From contig NZ_QJTC01000025.1 of assembly GCF_003217575.1 (NCBI RefSeq), positions 1-54,607 on the forward strand: 54,607 bases of DNA. Direction: 5' to 3'. Each line of letters opens with the position of its first letter. Position 1 is the stretch's first letter. The notes beneath the pieces are model-generated. The model had not been told where the DNA came from, did no database searches, and was given only the letters and a program-made list of their open reading frames with translations. This stretch comes from Xylophilus ampelinus. GTDB taxonomy: Bacteria > Pseudomonadota > Gammaproteobacteria > Burkholderiales > Burkholderiaceae_C. Below, in pieces: positions 9,007-18,735 of the stretch. The translations under genes and the position numbers were made by a program.

Positions 9007-10179
9007 TCACAGTGTTCCCATCGCCCGCTGGGTGAGCCAGGATTTGACCGGGCCGCTGGCGTCGAAGCCGCGCATGCCCCAGTTGCGCAGCGTCTGCCAG
9101 GGCGGGCCTTGCTGCGAGAAGAGCTGCTGCAAACCATCGGTCGCCAGGCCCATCGGCAGCAGCGCCGAGCGGCGGGCCCGCTCGTACTGGCGCAGCAGCC
9201 GCAGGTCGCCGGGGCTGCGCCAGTAGTCGCGAGCCTGCAGCACCCGGGCCAGTTCGGTGGCGTCGGCCAAGCCGATGTTCAGGCCCTGGCCCGCCAGCGG
9301 GTGCACCGTGTGGGCGGCGTCGCCGGCCAGCACCCAGCTGCGCGGGCCGGCGGTCGTCGTGCGGGCCGCGGAGCCGTCGGTCGGCAGCCGGCCGCACCAG
9401 CGGTCGGCGCGGGCCAGTTGCAGGGGCCAGTCGCTGCGCGGGCTCTGCAGTATCAACGTGCCGAGCGCCTTGCCGCTGCGGGCTTCCAGCTCGGTGGCGA
9501 AAGCGGCATCGTCGAGTGCCAGCAGCTCCGGCGCGCGGGCCGTGTCCACCGACCACACCAGGGCGACGGTGTGGCCCCGCGCGCCGCCCATCGGCAGCAG
9601 CGCAAGGATGCCGTCGCGGAGGAACCATTGGCGGGCGATGCCGCCGTGCGGTTGCTCGCAGCGCAGCCGCGCCGCGATCGCCCGCTGGGGATAGGGCGTG
9701 GATGCGAAGGTCACGCCGAAATCCTCGCGGGTGACGCTGGCGCGTCCTTCGCAGACCGCAGTCAGCGCCGCGGAGCGTGGCGCATCCATCACCTCGACCA
9801 GCGGCTGGAACCGCACCGCGTCGGCCAGCCGGGCCTCCAGCGCCGGCACGTCGACGATCCAGGCCAGCGCATCGACCTTCTGCGCAGCGGCATCGAAGCG
9901 CACCGCGCCGCCGTCGTCGCCGAAGACCTGCATGCCCGAGACCGCGGTGCAGGACACCGCGTCGGGCCAACCGCGCAGCGACTGGAGCAGCTGCCGCGAC
10001 GCATCGTTGATCGCGTAGGCCCGCACGTCGGGAATGTCAGGAGAGGCCGTCGCGGCGGAAGCCGGCTGTGCGACCAAGCCCACGCGCAGGCGGTCGCGCG
10101 CCAGCAGCAGCGCCAGGGTGCTGCCCACCACGCCGGCGCCACGGATACAGACATCGAGAGGAGGAGCCATGCGGCCCAT
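9007..10179 (-). CDS. UbiH/UbiF/COQ6 family FAD-dependent ubiquinone-biosynthesis hydroxylase
   Basis: About 390 residues, the normal length. The N-terminal Rossmann motif RGAGVVGSTLALLLARD binds FAD. The second FAD motif VLAGDAAHTVHPLAGQGLNIGLADA, near residue 285, is the UbiH-family signature. These flavin monooxygenases hydroxylate the ring of ubiquinone precursors at the membrane. Which ring position (UbiH, UbiF, UbiI, UbiM) cannot be read from motifs, so no symbol is given. The start is ATG 10179 or the in-frame ATG 10170; neither has a clear ribosome site. A further upstream extension is Arg-rich and looks non-coding. It is followed by dsbC after 73 bases. Confidence 0.9.
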   Translation of the reverse strand: MGRMAPPLDVCIRGAGVVGSTLALLLARDRLRVGLVAQPASAATASPDIPDVRAYAINDASRQLLQSLRGWPDAVSCTAVSGMQVFGDDGGAVRFDAAAQKVDALAWIVDVPALEARLADAVRFQPLVEVMDAPRSAALTAVCEGRASVTREDFGVTFASTPYPQRAIAARLRCEQPHGGIARQWFLRDGILALLPMGGARGHTVALVWSVDTARAPELLALDDAAFATELEARSGKALGTLILQSPRSDWPLQLARADRWCGRLPTDGSAARTTTAGPRSWVLAGDAAHTVHPLAGQGLNIGLADATELARVLQARDYWRSPGDLRLLRQYERARRSALLPMGLATDGLQQLFSQQGPPWQTLRNWGMRGFDASGPVKSWLTQRAMGTL

Positions 10180-10306
10180 TGTAGGGAGGGCAGGGCGGTC
10201 GAATGTCGGGCTGCGGGGCGCAAGCCGGTCGCGGCGGCCGCGCCGCGCCGTCGCGAGCGGACGGGGGGAGCCCGGGAGATGCATCCGGGCGGCGGTCAGG
10301 CGCCGG

Positions 10307-10705
10307 TCAGAAGGTCACACCGGCGCAGAGCACGATGTTGGCGTAGGGCGTGCACTCGCCGGTGCGCACCACGGCCCGGGCACGGGCGCACAACCGCTTG
10401 AGCCGGGCGTGCGAGACTGTCTCGGGCACCACCGGCAGCATGCCGTCGCACCAAGGCGGCAGCGCGCCGGGCGTGCAGCGGTCCAGCGCCTCGCGTGCCA
10501 GCAGGGCGCGCTCGACCTGCATCTCGGACAGCACGACGCGCAACACGTCCGCGACGCGCGGGATGCCCGGCGTCAGTGCCAGGTCGATGCGCCGCGGCCC
10601 GTCGGGGATCGGCAGGCCTGCATCGCCGATGACGACCATGTCGCCATGGCCCAGCGCGGCGATCACCCGGGAGAGGTCGGCATGCAGCAGCAGGGAACGT
10701 TTCAC
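10307..10705 (-). CDS. rbsD: D-ribose pyranase RbsD
   Basis: 132 residues, start GTG at 10705. It contains the diagnostic segments GHGDMVVIGDAGLPIP near residue 20 and the C-terminal GECTPYANIVLCAGVTF, nearly identical to the E. coli RbsD ending. It interconverts pyran and furan forms of ribose so that RbsK can use them. The GTG overlaps the rbsK stop codon as GTGA (10702-10705), implying coupled translation. It is the last gene of the rbs operon; in E. coli it is the first. Confidence 0.95.
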   Translation of the reverse strand: MKRSLLLHADLSRVIAALGHGDMVVIGDAGLPIPDGPRRIDLALTPGIPRVADVLRVVLSEMQVERALLAREALDRCTPGALPPWCDGMLPVVPETVSHARLKRLCARARAVVRTGECTPYANIVLCAGVTF

Positions 10706-11664
10706 CGCAGCAGGGTCCAGTCGGGAGGCAGGGGGCTGCGCAGCACGGCGTCGCGCAGCGGAATCGACGGTTGCGCACCGGGCCGGGTGATGCAGATCGC
10801 GGCGGCGCGGATGCCCAGGCGCACCGCGTCGTCCAGCGGCTGGCTTTCGCCGAGGGCGGTAGCGAGTGCCCCGAGGAAGGTGTCTCCGGCCGCAGTGGTA
10901 TCGACGGCTTTTACGACGGGCGCCGGATGGTGGCGCGCACCGGCCGCATCCGCCGCCACGGCGCCCCGGGCACCCAGCGTGACGACGACGCGGGCCACGC
11001 CCCGGGCACGCAGTGCCTGGGCTGCCGCCGCCACCTGCGGCAGGGCGTCGGTCGGCTGGCCGCTGAGGGCGCATGCCTCCATTTCGTTGACGACCAGCGT
11101 GTCGATCTGCGGCCACAGCGCGTCGTCGACGGGTTGCACCGGCGACGGGTTCAGCAGTACCTTGCAGCCGGCGCGGTGCGCCACGCCGATCGCCAGAGCC
11201 ACCTGGTCCAGCGGCGTCTCGAACTGGGCGACCAGAAACGCCGCACCTTCCAGCTGGCGTGCCAGGGCCGCGGCGTCGATGCGCACGCGATCGTTGGCGC
11301 CCGGTACCACCACGATCCGGTTCTGGCCGTCGTCCTCCACCATCACCAGCGCGGTGCCGGTCGGCACGGTGTCGACCGCCTGCAGGCCGGCGGTGTCGAT
11401 GCCGTCCTGCTCCAGCGCGTGGCGCAGGGCCTGGCCGTGGGCGTCGGTACCGACGCAGCCGACCATCCGCACCCGCGCGCCCTGGCGTGCGCAGCCGACG
11501 GCCTGGTTGGCGCCCTTGCCGCCGGGCAGGCTGGCGATCGAGCGGCCGATCAGGGTTTCGCCCGCGCCCGGCGCATGCGGCACCCGCAGCACCAAGTCCA
11601 TGTTGAGGCTGCCGACCACCACGATGGCGGGCGGCAGGCGAAGGAGAGAAGCGGTGTCGGACAC
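10702..11664 (-). CDS. rbsK: Ribokinase RbsK
   Basis: 320 residues of the PfkB sugar kinase family. It phosphorylates ribose to ribose-5-phosphate. The N-terminal substrate motif is GSLNMDL...PGGKGANQAV, and the C-terminal signature DTTAAGDTFLGAL carries the catalytic Asp and anion hole (near residues 250-262). NPSPV and VVNEMEA are typical internal family motifs. Translation starts at the GTG at 11664, 29 bases after the regulator stop; the ribosome site is weak. It overlaps rbsD by 4 bases. Confidence 0.95.
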   Translation of the reverse strand: MSDTASLLRLPPAIVVVGSLNMDLVLRVPHAPGAGETLIGRSIASLPGGKGANQAVGCARQGARVRMVGCVGTDAHGQALRHALEQDGIDTAGLQAVDTVPTGTALVMVEDDGQNRIVVVPGANDRVRIDAAALARQLEGAAFLVAQFETPLDQVALAIGVAHRAGCKVLLNPSPVQPVDDALWPQIDTLVVNEMEACALSGQPTDALPQVAAAAQALRARGVARVVVTLGARGAVAADAAGARHHPAPVVKAVDTTAAGDTFLGALATALGESQPLDDAVRLGIRAAAICITRPGAQPSIPLRDAVLRSPLPPDWTLLR

Positions 11665-11693
11665 TTGACGCGGGCTCGGCTGAGGAAAAAGAT

Positions 11694-12740
11694 TCAGGAA
11701 CGGAGCGCGGACGGCGTGTCAGTGCCGGACCGTTGCGCGCACGGCGCGGTCGAGGCGCGCACCCGCAACGCGGGCCGCAGCATCATCTTGCGCGCCTCGC
11801 GGCGGTGGCCGCCGATGCGCTCCAGCAGCATGTCGACCGCCAGTGCGCCGATGTCGCTCTTGGGCTGGGCGACGGTGGTGAGCGGCGGGCTGATGAAGGC
11901 CGCCAGCTCGATGTCGTCGAAGCCGACGACCGACAGCGCCTCCGGCACCGGCACGCCCGCTTCATGGGCCGCGCGCAGTGCGCCGATCGCCATCAAGTCG
12001 TTGCAGACGAACACGGCGGTGGGCCGCCGCGCGGCGCGCAGCAAAGCCTGCGTCGCCTCGTAGCCGCCCTGGCTGTTGAATCCGCCGCGCCACAGCAGCG
12101 ATTCGTCGGCGGTCTGCGGCGCGTCGCCCTCGGCCAGCGCCGTGCGCCAGCCGTCGATCCGTTGCTCGCTGGGCGTGAGGCCCGGCGGGCCGCCGATGCA
12201 GGCGATGCGCCGGTGGCCCAGGGACAGCAGGTGGCGCACCGCCAGCAGGCCGCCCTGGAGGTGGGCGGTCTCGACCAGGTCGCAATGGGGGTCGGCGATC
12301 TCGCGGTCGACCAGCACCGTGGGCATGCGCAGGCCGTCGAGCTGCCGCACCAGCGAATCGTCGTCGCCGGTCGAGACGACCACCAAGCCGTCGATGCGGC
12401 GCTCTGCCAGCACCTGCAGGTACACGCTCTGGCGGTGCGGCTCGTCGTCTGTGTTGCACAGCAGCAGCGTGTAGCCGGCGCCGAAGCAGCGGTCTTCCAC
12501 CGCCCGCACGATCTCGGCGAAGTAGGGGTTGGAACTGTTGGGGATCAGCATGCCGAGCGTGGCGGTGGTGTTGCTCTTCAGGCTGCGGGCCACCGCGCTC
12601 GGCACATAGCCGAGGGCACGGATCGCCTGCTCCACCCGGGCCCGGCCTTCGGCGCTGACACGGCGGGTGCCGTTGACCACGTGCGAGACGGTGGTGACCG
12701 ACACCCGTGCCTGCAGCGCGACGTCCTTGATCGTGGCCAT
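11694..12740 (-). CDS. rbsR: LacI-family transcriptional regulator of ribose genes (RbsR-like)
   Basis: 348 residues. The first ~22 residues (ATIKDVALQARVSVTTVSHVVNG split over positions 2-24) form the LacI helix-turn-helix, followed by the hinge helix VARSLKSNTTATLG and a periplasmic-binding-protein-like ligand domain. Because it is encoded inside the rbs operon (13 bases after rbsC, 29 before rbsK), ribose is the likely inducer and the operon the likely target. A palindromic LacI-type site lies before rbsB at 16397-16404. The start at 12740 gives MATIKDV, the usual N-terminus. RbsR is assigned by context. Confidence 0.9.
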   Translation of the reverse strand: MATIKDVALQARVSVTTVSHVVNGTRRVSAEGRARVEQAIRALGYVPSAVARSLKSNTTATLGMLIPNSSNPYFAEIVRAVEDRCFGAGYTLLLCNTDDEPHRQSVYLQVLAERRIDGLVVVSTGDDDSLVRQLDGLRMPTVLVDREIADPHCDLVETAHLQGGLLAVRHLLSLGHRRIACIGGPPGLTPSEQRIDGWRTALAEGDAPQTADESLLWRGGFNSQGGYEATQALLRAARRPTAVFVCNDLMAIGALRAAHEAGVPVPEALSVVGFDDIELAAFISPPLTTVAQPKSDIGALAVDMLLERIGGHRREARKMMLRPALRVRASTAPCAQRSGTDTPSALRS

Positions 12741-12753
12741 CGGCGTGCCCCGC

Positions 12754-13755
12754 TCAGGCTAGCCGGCGGTCGGCGCGGCGCTGGCGCACGGTGTCGAAAA
12801 TCACCGCCACCACGATCACCGCGCCGGTGATGATCCGCTTGCTCGGCTCGCTGGCGCCGACTTGGGCCAGGCCCGCCTCCAACACCGCGATGATCAGCAC
12901 GCCGAAGAAGGTGTTGACCACCGAACCGCGCCCGCCCATCAGGCTGGTGCCGCCGATGACCACGGCCGCGATCACCTGCAGCTCGATGCCGACGCCGGCG
13001 TTCGGGTCGGCCGCCTCCAGCCGGGCCGACTGCATCAGGCCCGCCAGTCCGGCGAGCAGCCCGGTGATCGCGAATACCGCGATCCGGATCGGCCGCGGAT
13101 CGACGCCGGCCAGCCGCATCGCCTCTTCGTTGGTGCCGATGCCGACCACGTAGCGGCCGAAGACGGTGCGCGACAGCACCAGCTGGCCCACCACCACCAG
13201 CAGCAGCGCGAGCAGGAAAGCGACCGAGATGCCGCCGATCCACGGTGCCGCCAGGCCCGAGATGGCGTCGCCCACGTACTGGGTGCGCGAATCGGTCACC
13301 AGGTAGGCGCCGCCGCGCACCGCTTCCAGCATGCCCAGCGACACGATGAAGCTCGGCAGCCGCCACGCCACCGACACCGCGCCGGTGACCGCGCCGCAGA
13401 GCAGGCCGGTGGCCAGGCCCAGCGCTGCGGCGGCCGGCACCGAGAGCTTCCACTGCAGGATCGCCGCGGCGGTCACGGCCGCGCTCAGCGCCAGCACCGA
13501 GCCCACCGACAGGTCGATACCCGCGATGATCAGCACGAAGGTCATCCCCACCGCCATGACGGCCAGGGCCGGGATCTCGTTGGCGATGGTGACGAAGGTC
13601 TCGCGGGTGAGGAAGTATTCGCTCAGGCTGCCGAAGAGCGCGACCATGCCGAGCAGCACCACGGTCAGGCCGACATAGGTGCCGAGCTGGCCGCGCAGCG
13701 GGCCGGCGGCCGGTGCCGCGTTGGCCGGAGAAGGTGCAGGGGTGGGCGTGGTCAT
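12754..13755 (-). CDS. rbsC: Ribose ABC transporter permease RbsC
   Basis: 333 residues, polytopic inner-membrane protein with about 8-10 hydrophobic segments after a Pro/Ala-rich N-terminus. It contains the family motifs AGIDLSVGSVLALS, the loop GIGTNEEAMRLAGV that contacts the ATPase, and IGGTSLMGGRGSV. It forms the membrane channel with RbsA and RbsB. Its ATG overlaps the rbsA stop codon (ATGA, 13752-13755). The short basic tail DTVRQRRADRRLA ends the protein 13 bases before the regulator start. Confidence 0.95.
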   Translation of the reverse strand: MTTPTPAPSPANAAPAAGPLRGQLGTYVGLTVVLLGMVALFGSLSEYFLTRETFVTIANEIPALAVMAVGMTFVLIIAGIDLSVGSVLALSAAVTAAAILQWKLSVPAAAALGLATGLLCGAVTGAVSVAWRLPSFIVSLGMLEAVRGGAYLVTDSRTQYVGDAISGLAAPWIGGISVAFLLALLLVVVGQLVLSRTVFGRYVVGIGTNEEAMRLAGVDPRPIRIAVFAITGLLAGLAGLMQSARLEAADPNAGVGIELQVIAAVVIGGTSLMGGRGSVVNTFFGVLIIAVLEAGLAQVGASEPSKRIITGAVIVVAVIFDTVRQRRADRRLA

Positions 13756-15338
13756 GGTGCTGTCGAAAGAGAAGGGTTCGGGGCGGTGGGGCCGCCCTCG
13801 CCGAAGGCGGCGGCCAGAAGCGACTGCTGGTCCCACCGGCCCCGCTCGAAGACCGCGACCAGGCGGCCGGCGTGCATCACGCCGATTCGGTCGCACAGGG
13901 CCATCAGCTCGCGCAGGTCGCTCGACACCATCAGCAGGGCACGGCCCGCATCGGTCATGCGGTCGAACTCGGCATACAGGTCGGCGCGGGCGCCCACGTC
14001 CACGCCGCGGGTGGGCTCGTCCAGCAGCAGCACGCGGCATTCGCGGTGCAGCCAGCGGGCGAAGACGACCTTCTGCTGGTTGCCGCCGCTGAGCGTGGCG
14101 ACGCTCTGCTCTTCGCTGCGGGAGCGGATGCGCAGCGCCTTCACCAGCCGCCGGGCGATGCCGCGCTCGTGCGCCCGGCGCAGCCAGCCGCCGCGGGCCA
14201 CAGCGCCCAGGTCGCTCAGCGTGGCGTTGACCCGGATCGACTGCGGCAGCAGAAGCCCCTGCGACTTGCGGTCTTCGGTGACCAGGCCGATGCCGGCGCG
14301 GATCGCCTGCATCGGCGAGCGCCAGCGGCCGGTGCGGGCCGCAGGCTGCGGTGCTTCGGGCCAGCAGAGTTCGATGCGGCCGCGGTCGGCGGCGTCGGCG
14401 CCGAAGAGCAGCCGCACCAGCTCGGTCCGGCCCGAGCCGACCAGGCCGGCGATGCCCATCACCTCGCCGGCGTGCAGGTCGATATCGACATCGCGCACCG
14501 CCTGCGCCCGGCCCAGGCCGCGGGCGCGCAGCAGCACCGGGCCGGCGGTGCGGCGGGGTCGGCCGTCGTGCTCGTGCACCGCGCGGCCCACCATGCGCTC
14601 GACCAGCGCGGCCTCCTGAACGCCGGCCATCGGCCGCACGTCGACCAGGCGGCCGTCGCGCAGCACCGCCACCCGGTCGGCGATGCGCTGCAGTTCTTCC
14701 AGCCGGTGCGACACGTAGACGATGGCGACGCCGCGCGACGCGAGCCGCGCGATCTGCTCGAACAGGTAGTCGGTCTCGCGCAGCGTCAGCATCGCGGTGG
14801 GCTCGTCCAGCACCAGCACCCGGGTGTCGTCCAGCAGGTTGCGGGCGATCTCCACCATCTGCTGCTGGCCGATGCCCAGGCGCGAGACCGGCGTGCCCGG
14901 GTCGATGTGCGCCAATCCGATCTTGTCGAGCTGCAGCCGCGCCGCGTCGTGCAGCGCGGTGCGGCTCAGCCAGCCCAGGCGATGCGGCAGCCGGTCGAGC
15001 AGCAGGTTCTCGGCGACCGAGAGCGTCGGCACCAGGCCCAGCTCCTGCATCACCATGCGTACGCCGCGGGCCTCGGCCTCGCGGCGCGACATCGGCGCGA
15101 AGGATTCCCCGCCTAGCTGCATGTAGCCGCGCGTCGGCGTGGTCAGGCCGCAGAGGATCTTGGAGAGCGTGCTCTTGCCCGCGCCGTTCTCGCCGGTGAG
15201 CGCCAGCACCTCGCCGGCCTGCAGCGCCAGGCTGATGCCGTCGAGCACCGAGGCGGCGTAGTCCTTGCCGATGCCGTGGAAGGCCAGCAGCGCGGGCCGG
15301 CCGGCCTGCGCGTCGCCGGAGAGCGGTGGGTGGGCCAT
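13752..15338 (-). CDS. rbsA: Ribose ABC transporter ATP-binding protein RbsA (two fused NBDs)
   Basis: 528 residues, two tandem ABC domains as in all RbsA/MglA-type importers. The first NBD has Walker A GENGAGKS near residue 49 and Walker B VLVLDEPTAM. The second has the degenerate Walker A GLVGSGRT, signature LSGGNQQKV and Walker B VLLLDEPTRGVD. The asymmetric degeneration is normal for the family. It energises ribose uptake through RbsC. It starts 28 bases after rbsB and overlaps rbsC by 4 bases. Confidence 0.95.
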   Translation of the reverse strand: MAHPPLSGDAQAGRPALLAFHGIGKDYAASVLDGISLALQAGEVLALTGENGAGKSTLSKILCGLTTPTRGYMQLGGESFAPMSRREAEARGVRMVMQELGLVPTLSVAENLLLDRLPHRLGWLSRTALHDAARLQLDKIGLAHIDPGTPVSRLGIGQQQMVEIARNLLDDTRVLVLDEPTAMLTLRETDYLFEQIARLASRGVAIVYVSHRLEELQRIADRVAVLRDGRLVDVRPMAGVQEAALVERMVGRAVHEHDGRPRRTAGPVLLRARGLGRAQAVRDVDIDLHAGEVMGIAGLVGSGRTELVRLLFGADAADRGRIELCWPEAPQPAARTGRWRSPMQAIRAGIGLVTEDRKSQGLLLPQSIRVNATLSDLGAVARGGWLRRAHERGIARRLVKALRIRSRSEEQSVATLSGGNQQKVVFARWLHRECRVLLLDEPTRGVDVGARADLYAEFDRMTDAGRALLMVSSDLRELMALCDRIGVMHAGRLVAVFERGRWDQQSLLAAAFGEGGPTAPNPSLSTAP

Positions 15339-15366
15339 CGGTGGAGCGGTGCGGTCGCGGGTCGTC

Positions 15367-16320
15367 TTACTTGACGTCGCCGGTGACCAGCACCACGTCG
15401 GTCTTCACCTCGGCGGGCATGGCCGACTGCGGCTTCTTCTCGGCGATCGCCTTCAGAGCGGTCTCGATGCCGAACGCCGCCTGTTTGGCGGCGAACTGGT
15501 CGGCCGTGGCCAGCAGGCGGCCGTCCTTCAACATCGGCTTGACCGCGTTGATGTTGTCGTAGCCGACGACCTGCACCTTGCCGGTCTTGCCCGACGCCTT
15601 GACCGCCGCCACCGCGCCGAGCGCCATGCTGTCGTTGCCGGCCAGCAGCGCCTTCAGGTCGGGATGCTCGCGCAGCATGCCGGCGGCCACCGTGTTGCCC
15701 TTTTCGATCTCCCACTGGCCCGACTGCACGCCGACGACGGTCACGCCGGCCACCTTCATCGCGTCCTGGTAGCCGAGGGTGCGCTGCTGGGCGTTGAAAG
15801 TGGTCGAGACGCCTTCGATGATGCCGACCTTGTCGCCCGACTTCAGGCCCTTGGCCAGGAAGTCGCCGACCAGCTGGGCGCCGGCCCGGTTGTCGGGGCC
15901 GACGAAGGGCACGACGATGTTCTTTTCCCGAAGGGCCGCGCCGTCGAGGCGGTTGTCGATGTTGACCACCAGGATGCCCTTGTCGATCGCCGCCTTGATC
16001 ACCGGCACCAGGGCCTTGGAATCGGCCGGCGCGATCACCAGCGCGTTGATCTTCTGGGCCACCATCTGCTCGACCATCTTGATCTGGGCGGCGGTGTCGG
16101 TCTCGTCCTTGATGCCGTTGGTGACCAGGGTGTACTGGGCGGCGTGGGCCTTCTGGTGCGCCTTGGCGCCGTCTTCCATCGTGCGGAAGAACTCGTTGGC
16201 CAGCGACTTCATCACCAGCGCCACCTTCGGCTTGTCCTGGGCGAAGGCGGGCACGGCGGCGAGGCTGCCGAGGAGAGCGAGTGCGGCGGCGCTCTGCAGG
16301 CTGCGGCGGGTGATTGGCAT
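15367..16320 (-). CDS. rbsB: Periplasmic ribose-binding protein RbsB
   Basis: 317-residue precursor, start ATG 16320 preceded by GAAGGAGACAC. A signal peptide (MPITRRS..., hydrophobic core, AFA-Q cleavage near residue 27) is followed by a type I periplasmic sugar-binding fold. Landmarks are [22 protein letters not shown] and [10 protein letters not shown]. Typical ribose-contacting residues (N/D/R) appear in these loops, but specificity rests mainly on the adjacent rbsK and rbsD. First gene of the six-gene rbs operon. The gap to rbsA is short. Confidence 0.95.
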   Translation of the reverse strand: MPITRRSLQSAAALALLGSLAAVPAFAQDKPKVALVMKSLANEFFRTMEDGAKAHQKAHAAQYTLVTNGIKDETDTAAQIKMVEQMVAQKINALVIAPADSKALVPVIKAAIDKGILVVNIDNRLDGAALREKNIVVPFVGPDNRAGAQLVGDFLAKGLKSGDKVGIIEGVSTTFNAQQRTLGYQDAMKVAGVTVVGVQSGQWEIEKGNTVAAGMLREHPDLKALLAGNDSMALGAVAAVKASGKTGKVQVVGYDNINAVKPMLKDGRLLATADQFAAKQAAFGIETALKAIAEKKPQSAMPAEVKTDVVLVTGDVK

Positions 16321-16396
16321 GTGCGTGTCTCCTTCGGTGGTGGAACGGCGGCCGTTTCGACGGCGCGGGGCGCGGGGCGCGGATATTAAAGGAGGA

Positions 16397-16404
16397 AAAC
16401 GTTT
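16397..16404 (-). promoter_or_regulatory. LacI-type operator (candidate RbsR site) upstream of rbsB
   Basis: The palindrome AAACGTTT with a central CG lies 77 bases upstream of the rbsB start. It is the core of LacI/GalR-family operators, including that of E. coli RbsR. On the minus strand a TAATAT (16383-16388) follows and could be a -10 element, which would place the operator over the promoter. No convincing -35 element is visible. Confidence 0.55.
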
Positions 16405-16420
16405 GCGGGCGGTTTTCGGA

Positions 16421-16435
16421 TCGGGTGAAACCCGA
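16421..16435. promoter_or_regulatory. Small perfect inverted repeat between divergent rbsB and ychF
   Basis: TCGGGT and ACCCGA flank a 3-base spacer (GAA). It lies in the shared intergenic region about 20 bases from the LacI-type palindrome. It may be a protein-binding site or chance; its function is unknown. Confidence 0.25.
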
Positions 16436-16540
16436 GGTCGGAGGCACGCGGGCGCGGGGCCTGTCGCCTGTTCCGTACCCTCCGCACGGCGGGGCGGCGG
16501 CTCCCGCCTAAAATCGCCGGTTGACCAGAGGACCCTTCCC

Positions 16541-17632
16541 ATGAGTTTGCAATGCGGCATCGTCGGCCTGCCCAACGTCGGTAAATCCACCCTTTTCAAC
16601 GCGCTGACCAAGGCGGGCATCGCGGCGGAGAACTATCCGTTCTGCACCATCGAGCCCAATGTCGGCGTGGTCGAGGTGCCCGACCCGCGCCTGGCGGCCC
16701 TGAGCGAGATCGTCCAGCCCGAGCGCGTCGTCCCGGCGATCGTCGAGTTCGTCGACATCGCGGGCCTGGTGGCCGGCGCCAGCACCGGCGAGGGCCTGGG
16801 CAACAAGTTCCTCGCCCACATCCGCGAGACCGACGCCACCGTCAACGTGGTGCGCTGCTTCGACGACGAGAACGTGATTCACGTCGCCGGCAAGGTCGAC
16901 CCGATCTCCGACATCGAGGTGATCCAGACCGAGCTGTGCCTGGCCGACCTGGCCACGGTCGAGAAGGCGCTGCACCGCCACACCAAGACCGCCCGCTCGG
17001 GCGACAAGGAGGCGATCAAGCTGGTCGCGCTGCTGGAGAAATGCCAGGCCGCCCTCAACGAGAACACGCCGGTGCGCGCGCTGGAGTTCACGAAGGAAGA
17101 GCAGCCGCTGGTGAAGTCGTTCACCCTCATCACCGCCAAGCCGGCGATGTTCGTCGGCAACGTGGCCGAGGACGGCTTCGAGAACAACCCCTACCTCGAC
17201 CGGCTGCGCGACTACGCCGCCAAACAGGGCGCCCCGGTGGTCGCGATCTGCGCCAAGATCGAGGCCGACCTGTCCGAGATGGACGACGAGGACAAGACCA
17301 TGTTCCTCGCCGAGATCGGCCAGGAGGAGCCGGGTCTGAACCGCCTGATCCGCGCCGCCTTCAAGCTGCTCGGCCTGCAGACCTACTTCACCGCCGGCGT
17401 GAAGGAAGTCCGCGCCTGGACCATCCGCATCGGCGATACCGGCCCCCAGGCCGCCGGCGTGATCCACGGCGACTTCGAGCGCGGCTACATCCGCGCCCAG
17501 ACCATCGCCTACGACGACTACATCGCCTTCAAGGGCGAGCAGGGCGCCAAGGACGCCGGCAAGATGCGCTCCGAAGGCAAGGAGTATGTCGTCAAGGACG
17601 GCGACGTGATGAACTTCCTGTTCAACGTCTGA
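16541..17632 (+). CDS. ychF: YchF/OLA1-type ribosome-associated ATPase
   Basis: 363 residues, normal length for this translation-factor (TRAFAC) family, which prefers ATP to GTP. It has the P-loop GLPNVGKST near residues 8-16, the family signature [12 protein letters not shown], switch [21 protein letters not shown], and a C-terminal TGS domain ([18 protein letters not shown] onward). It binds ribosomes and is implicated in stress responses. The start ATG at 16541 follows AGAGGACCC. It is divergent from rbsB and is followed by a lower-GC cassette. Confidence 0.96.
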   Translation: MSLQCGIVGLPNVGKSTLFNALTKAGIAAENYPFCTIEPNVGVVEVPDPRLAALSEIVQPERVVPAIVEFVDIAGLVAGASTGEGLGNKFLAHIRETDATVNVVRCFDDENVIHVAGKVDPISDIEVIQTELCLADLATVEKALHRHTKTARSGDKEAIKLVALLEKCQAALNENTPVRALEFTKEEQPLVKSFTLITAKPAMFVGNVAEDGFENNPYLDRLRDYAAKQGAPVVAICAKIEADLSEMDDEDKTMFLAEIGQEEPGLNRLIRAAFKLLGLQTYFTAGVKEVRAWTIRIGDTGPQAAGVIHGDFERGYIRAQTIAYDDYIAFKGEQGAKDAGKMRSEGKEYVVKDGDVMNFLFNV

Positions 17633-17721
17633 TGCGCGCCGCCGGGACCGCCGCGCTTGCACGGTGGCCCTCGTGGCCGAGCAGGCGCCCGCGACCAATT
17701 GACCGATGGAGGTGATGGGAC

Positions 17722-18735
17722 ATGATCAATCAGATCAAGCTCGAAAACTTCGGGCCTCTTTCAAGCATTCACTGGTCGGGGTTGGGCAAGATCAACTTGG
17801 TCATCGGTGGCAATGGCAGTGGCAAAACTTTCCTGCTGAAGGCGATCTACAGCAGTCTGCGCACTTTGGAAGAATACAAGCGCGGCGATGAACAGCGGTC
17901 GATTTCCGAGATTCTGTGGGAAAAGCTGTATTGGACTTTCCAGGCTGAAAAAATCGGCGATCTGGTGAGCAAAGGAGCCGACGCGCCATTGTCGAGTTCG
18001 CTCACTATCGACAAAAAAGGGTTCTCCTACCATTTTGGAAAAGACACGACCAAACAGATTTCCAGCGTCGAGAACCACGTGCTACCTCGAGCCAGCAATT
18101 CGGTCTTCCTTCCGGCCAAAGAGGTGCTATCACTGCACCAAATCATTCTGAAGTCGCGGGAGCAGGACAAGTCTTTCGGTTTCGACGACACCTATTTCGA
18201 CCTCGCCAAAGCGCTTCGCATCTCGACCAGCAAGGGACGCAACTTTGCTGAGTTTTCGCAATCACGACGAAAACTTAAGGACATCCTGGGTGGTGTGATC
18301 GAATACGACGACGCCTCCGGACGCTGGCTTTTCAGCAAAGGGCGTCACAAGTTTCCTATTGGCGTTACGGCGGAAGGCATCAAGAAGATCGCCATCCTCG
18401 ATACCTTGCTTGGCAACCGCTATCTCAGCACCCAGTCGGTCGTGCTGATTGACGAGCCCGAGTCCGCCCTTCACCCCATCGCCATTTCGCAGCTTTTGGA
18501 TATCGTGGCGCTGCTGGCCGAACGTGGTATCCAGTTCTTCATGGCCAGCCATTCTTATTTCGTGGTTAAAAAGTTGTTTCTCCTGGCCCAGGAGCGCGAT
18601 TGGTCCATTCCGGTGATTTCCGCCGATGGCGGCGCTTGGATCCGTGACGATCTGAAGAACGGCATGCCGGACAATCCGATCATCGCCGAGTCGATCCGCC
18701 TCTACACCCAAGAAGTCGAACTGGCGCTGAAATGA
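17722..18735 (+). CDS. SMC/OLD-like AAA ATPase, first gene of a two-gene cassette (candidate defence)
   Basis: 337 residues, an ABC-type ATPase of the AAA_15/AAA_21 kind seen in OLD, PARIS, Septu and retron-associated systems. It has Walker A GGNGSGKT (residues 29-36), a signature-like segment TAEGIKKIAIL near 222, Walker B VVLIDEPESALHP near 239-251, and a switch-like His in MASHSYFVV near 275. There is no long coiled coil and no TOPRIM domain, so it needs a partner. The start is preceded by GGAGGTGATGGG, a strong ribosome site. Base composition is clearly more AT-rich than neighbouring ychF, suggesting horizontal origin. Its stop overlaps the next start (ATGA), implying a fixed stoichiometric pair. 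The biological role is inferred; no named system fits. Confidence 0.85.
   Translation: MINQIKLENFGPLSSIHWSGLGKINLVIGGNGSGKTFLLKAIYSSLRTLEEYKRGDEQRSISEILWEKLYWTFQAEKIGDLVSKGADAPLSSSLTIDKKGFSYHFGKDTTKQISSVENHVLPRASNSVFLPAKEVLSLHQIILKSREQDKSFGFDDTYFDLAKALRISTSKGRNFAEFSQSRRKLKDILGGVIEYDDASGRWLFSKGRHKFPIGVTAEGIKKIAILDTLLGNRYLSTQSVVLIDEPESALHPIAISQLLDIVALLAERGIQFFMASHSYFVVKKLFLLAQERDWSIPVISADGGAWIRDDLKNGMPDNPIIAESIRLYTQEVELALK

Noticed and set aside
6711-9035. 774-residue plus-strand frame
   Set aside because: Antisense to the M61 peptidase and DsbC, both with intact motifs; no own motifs.
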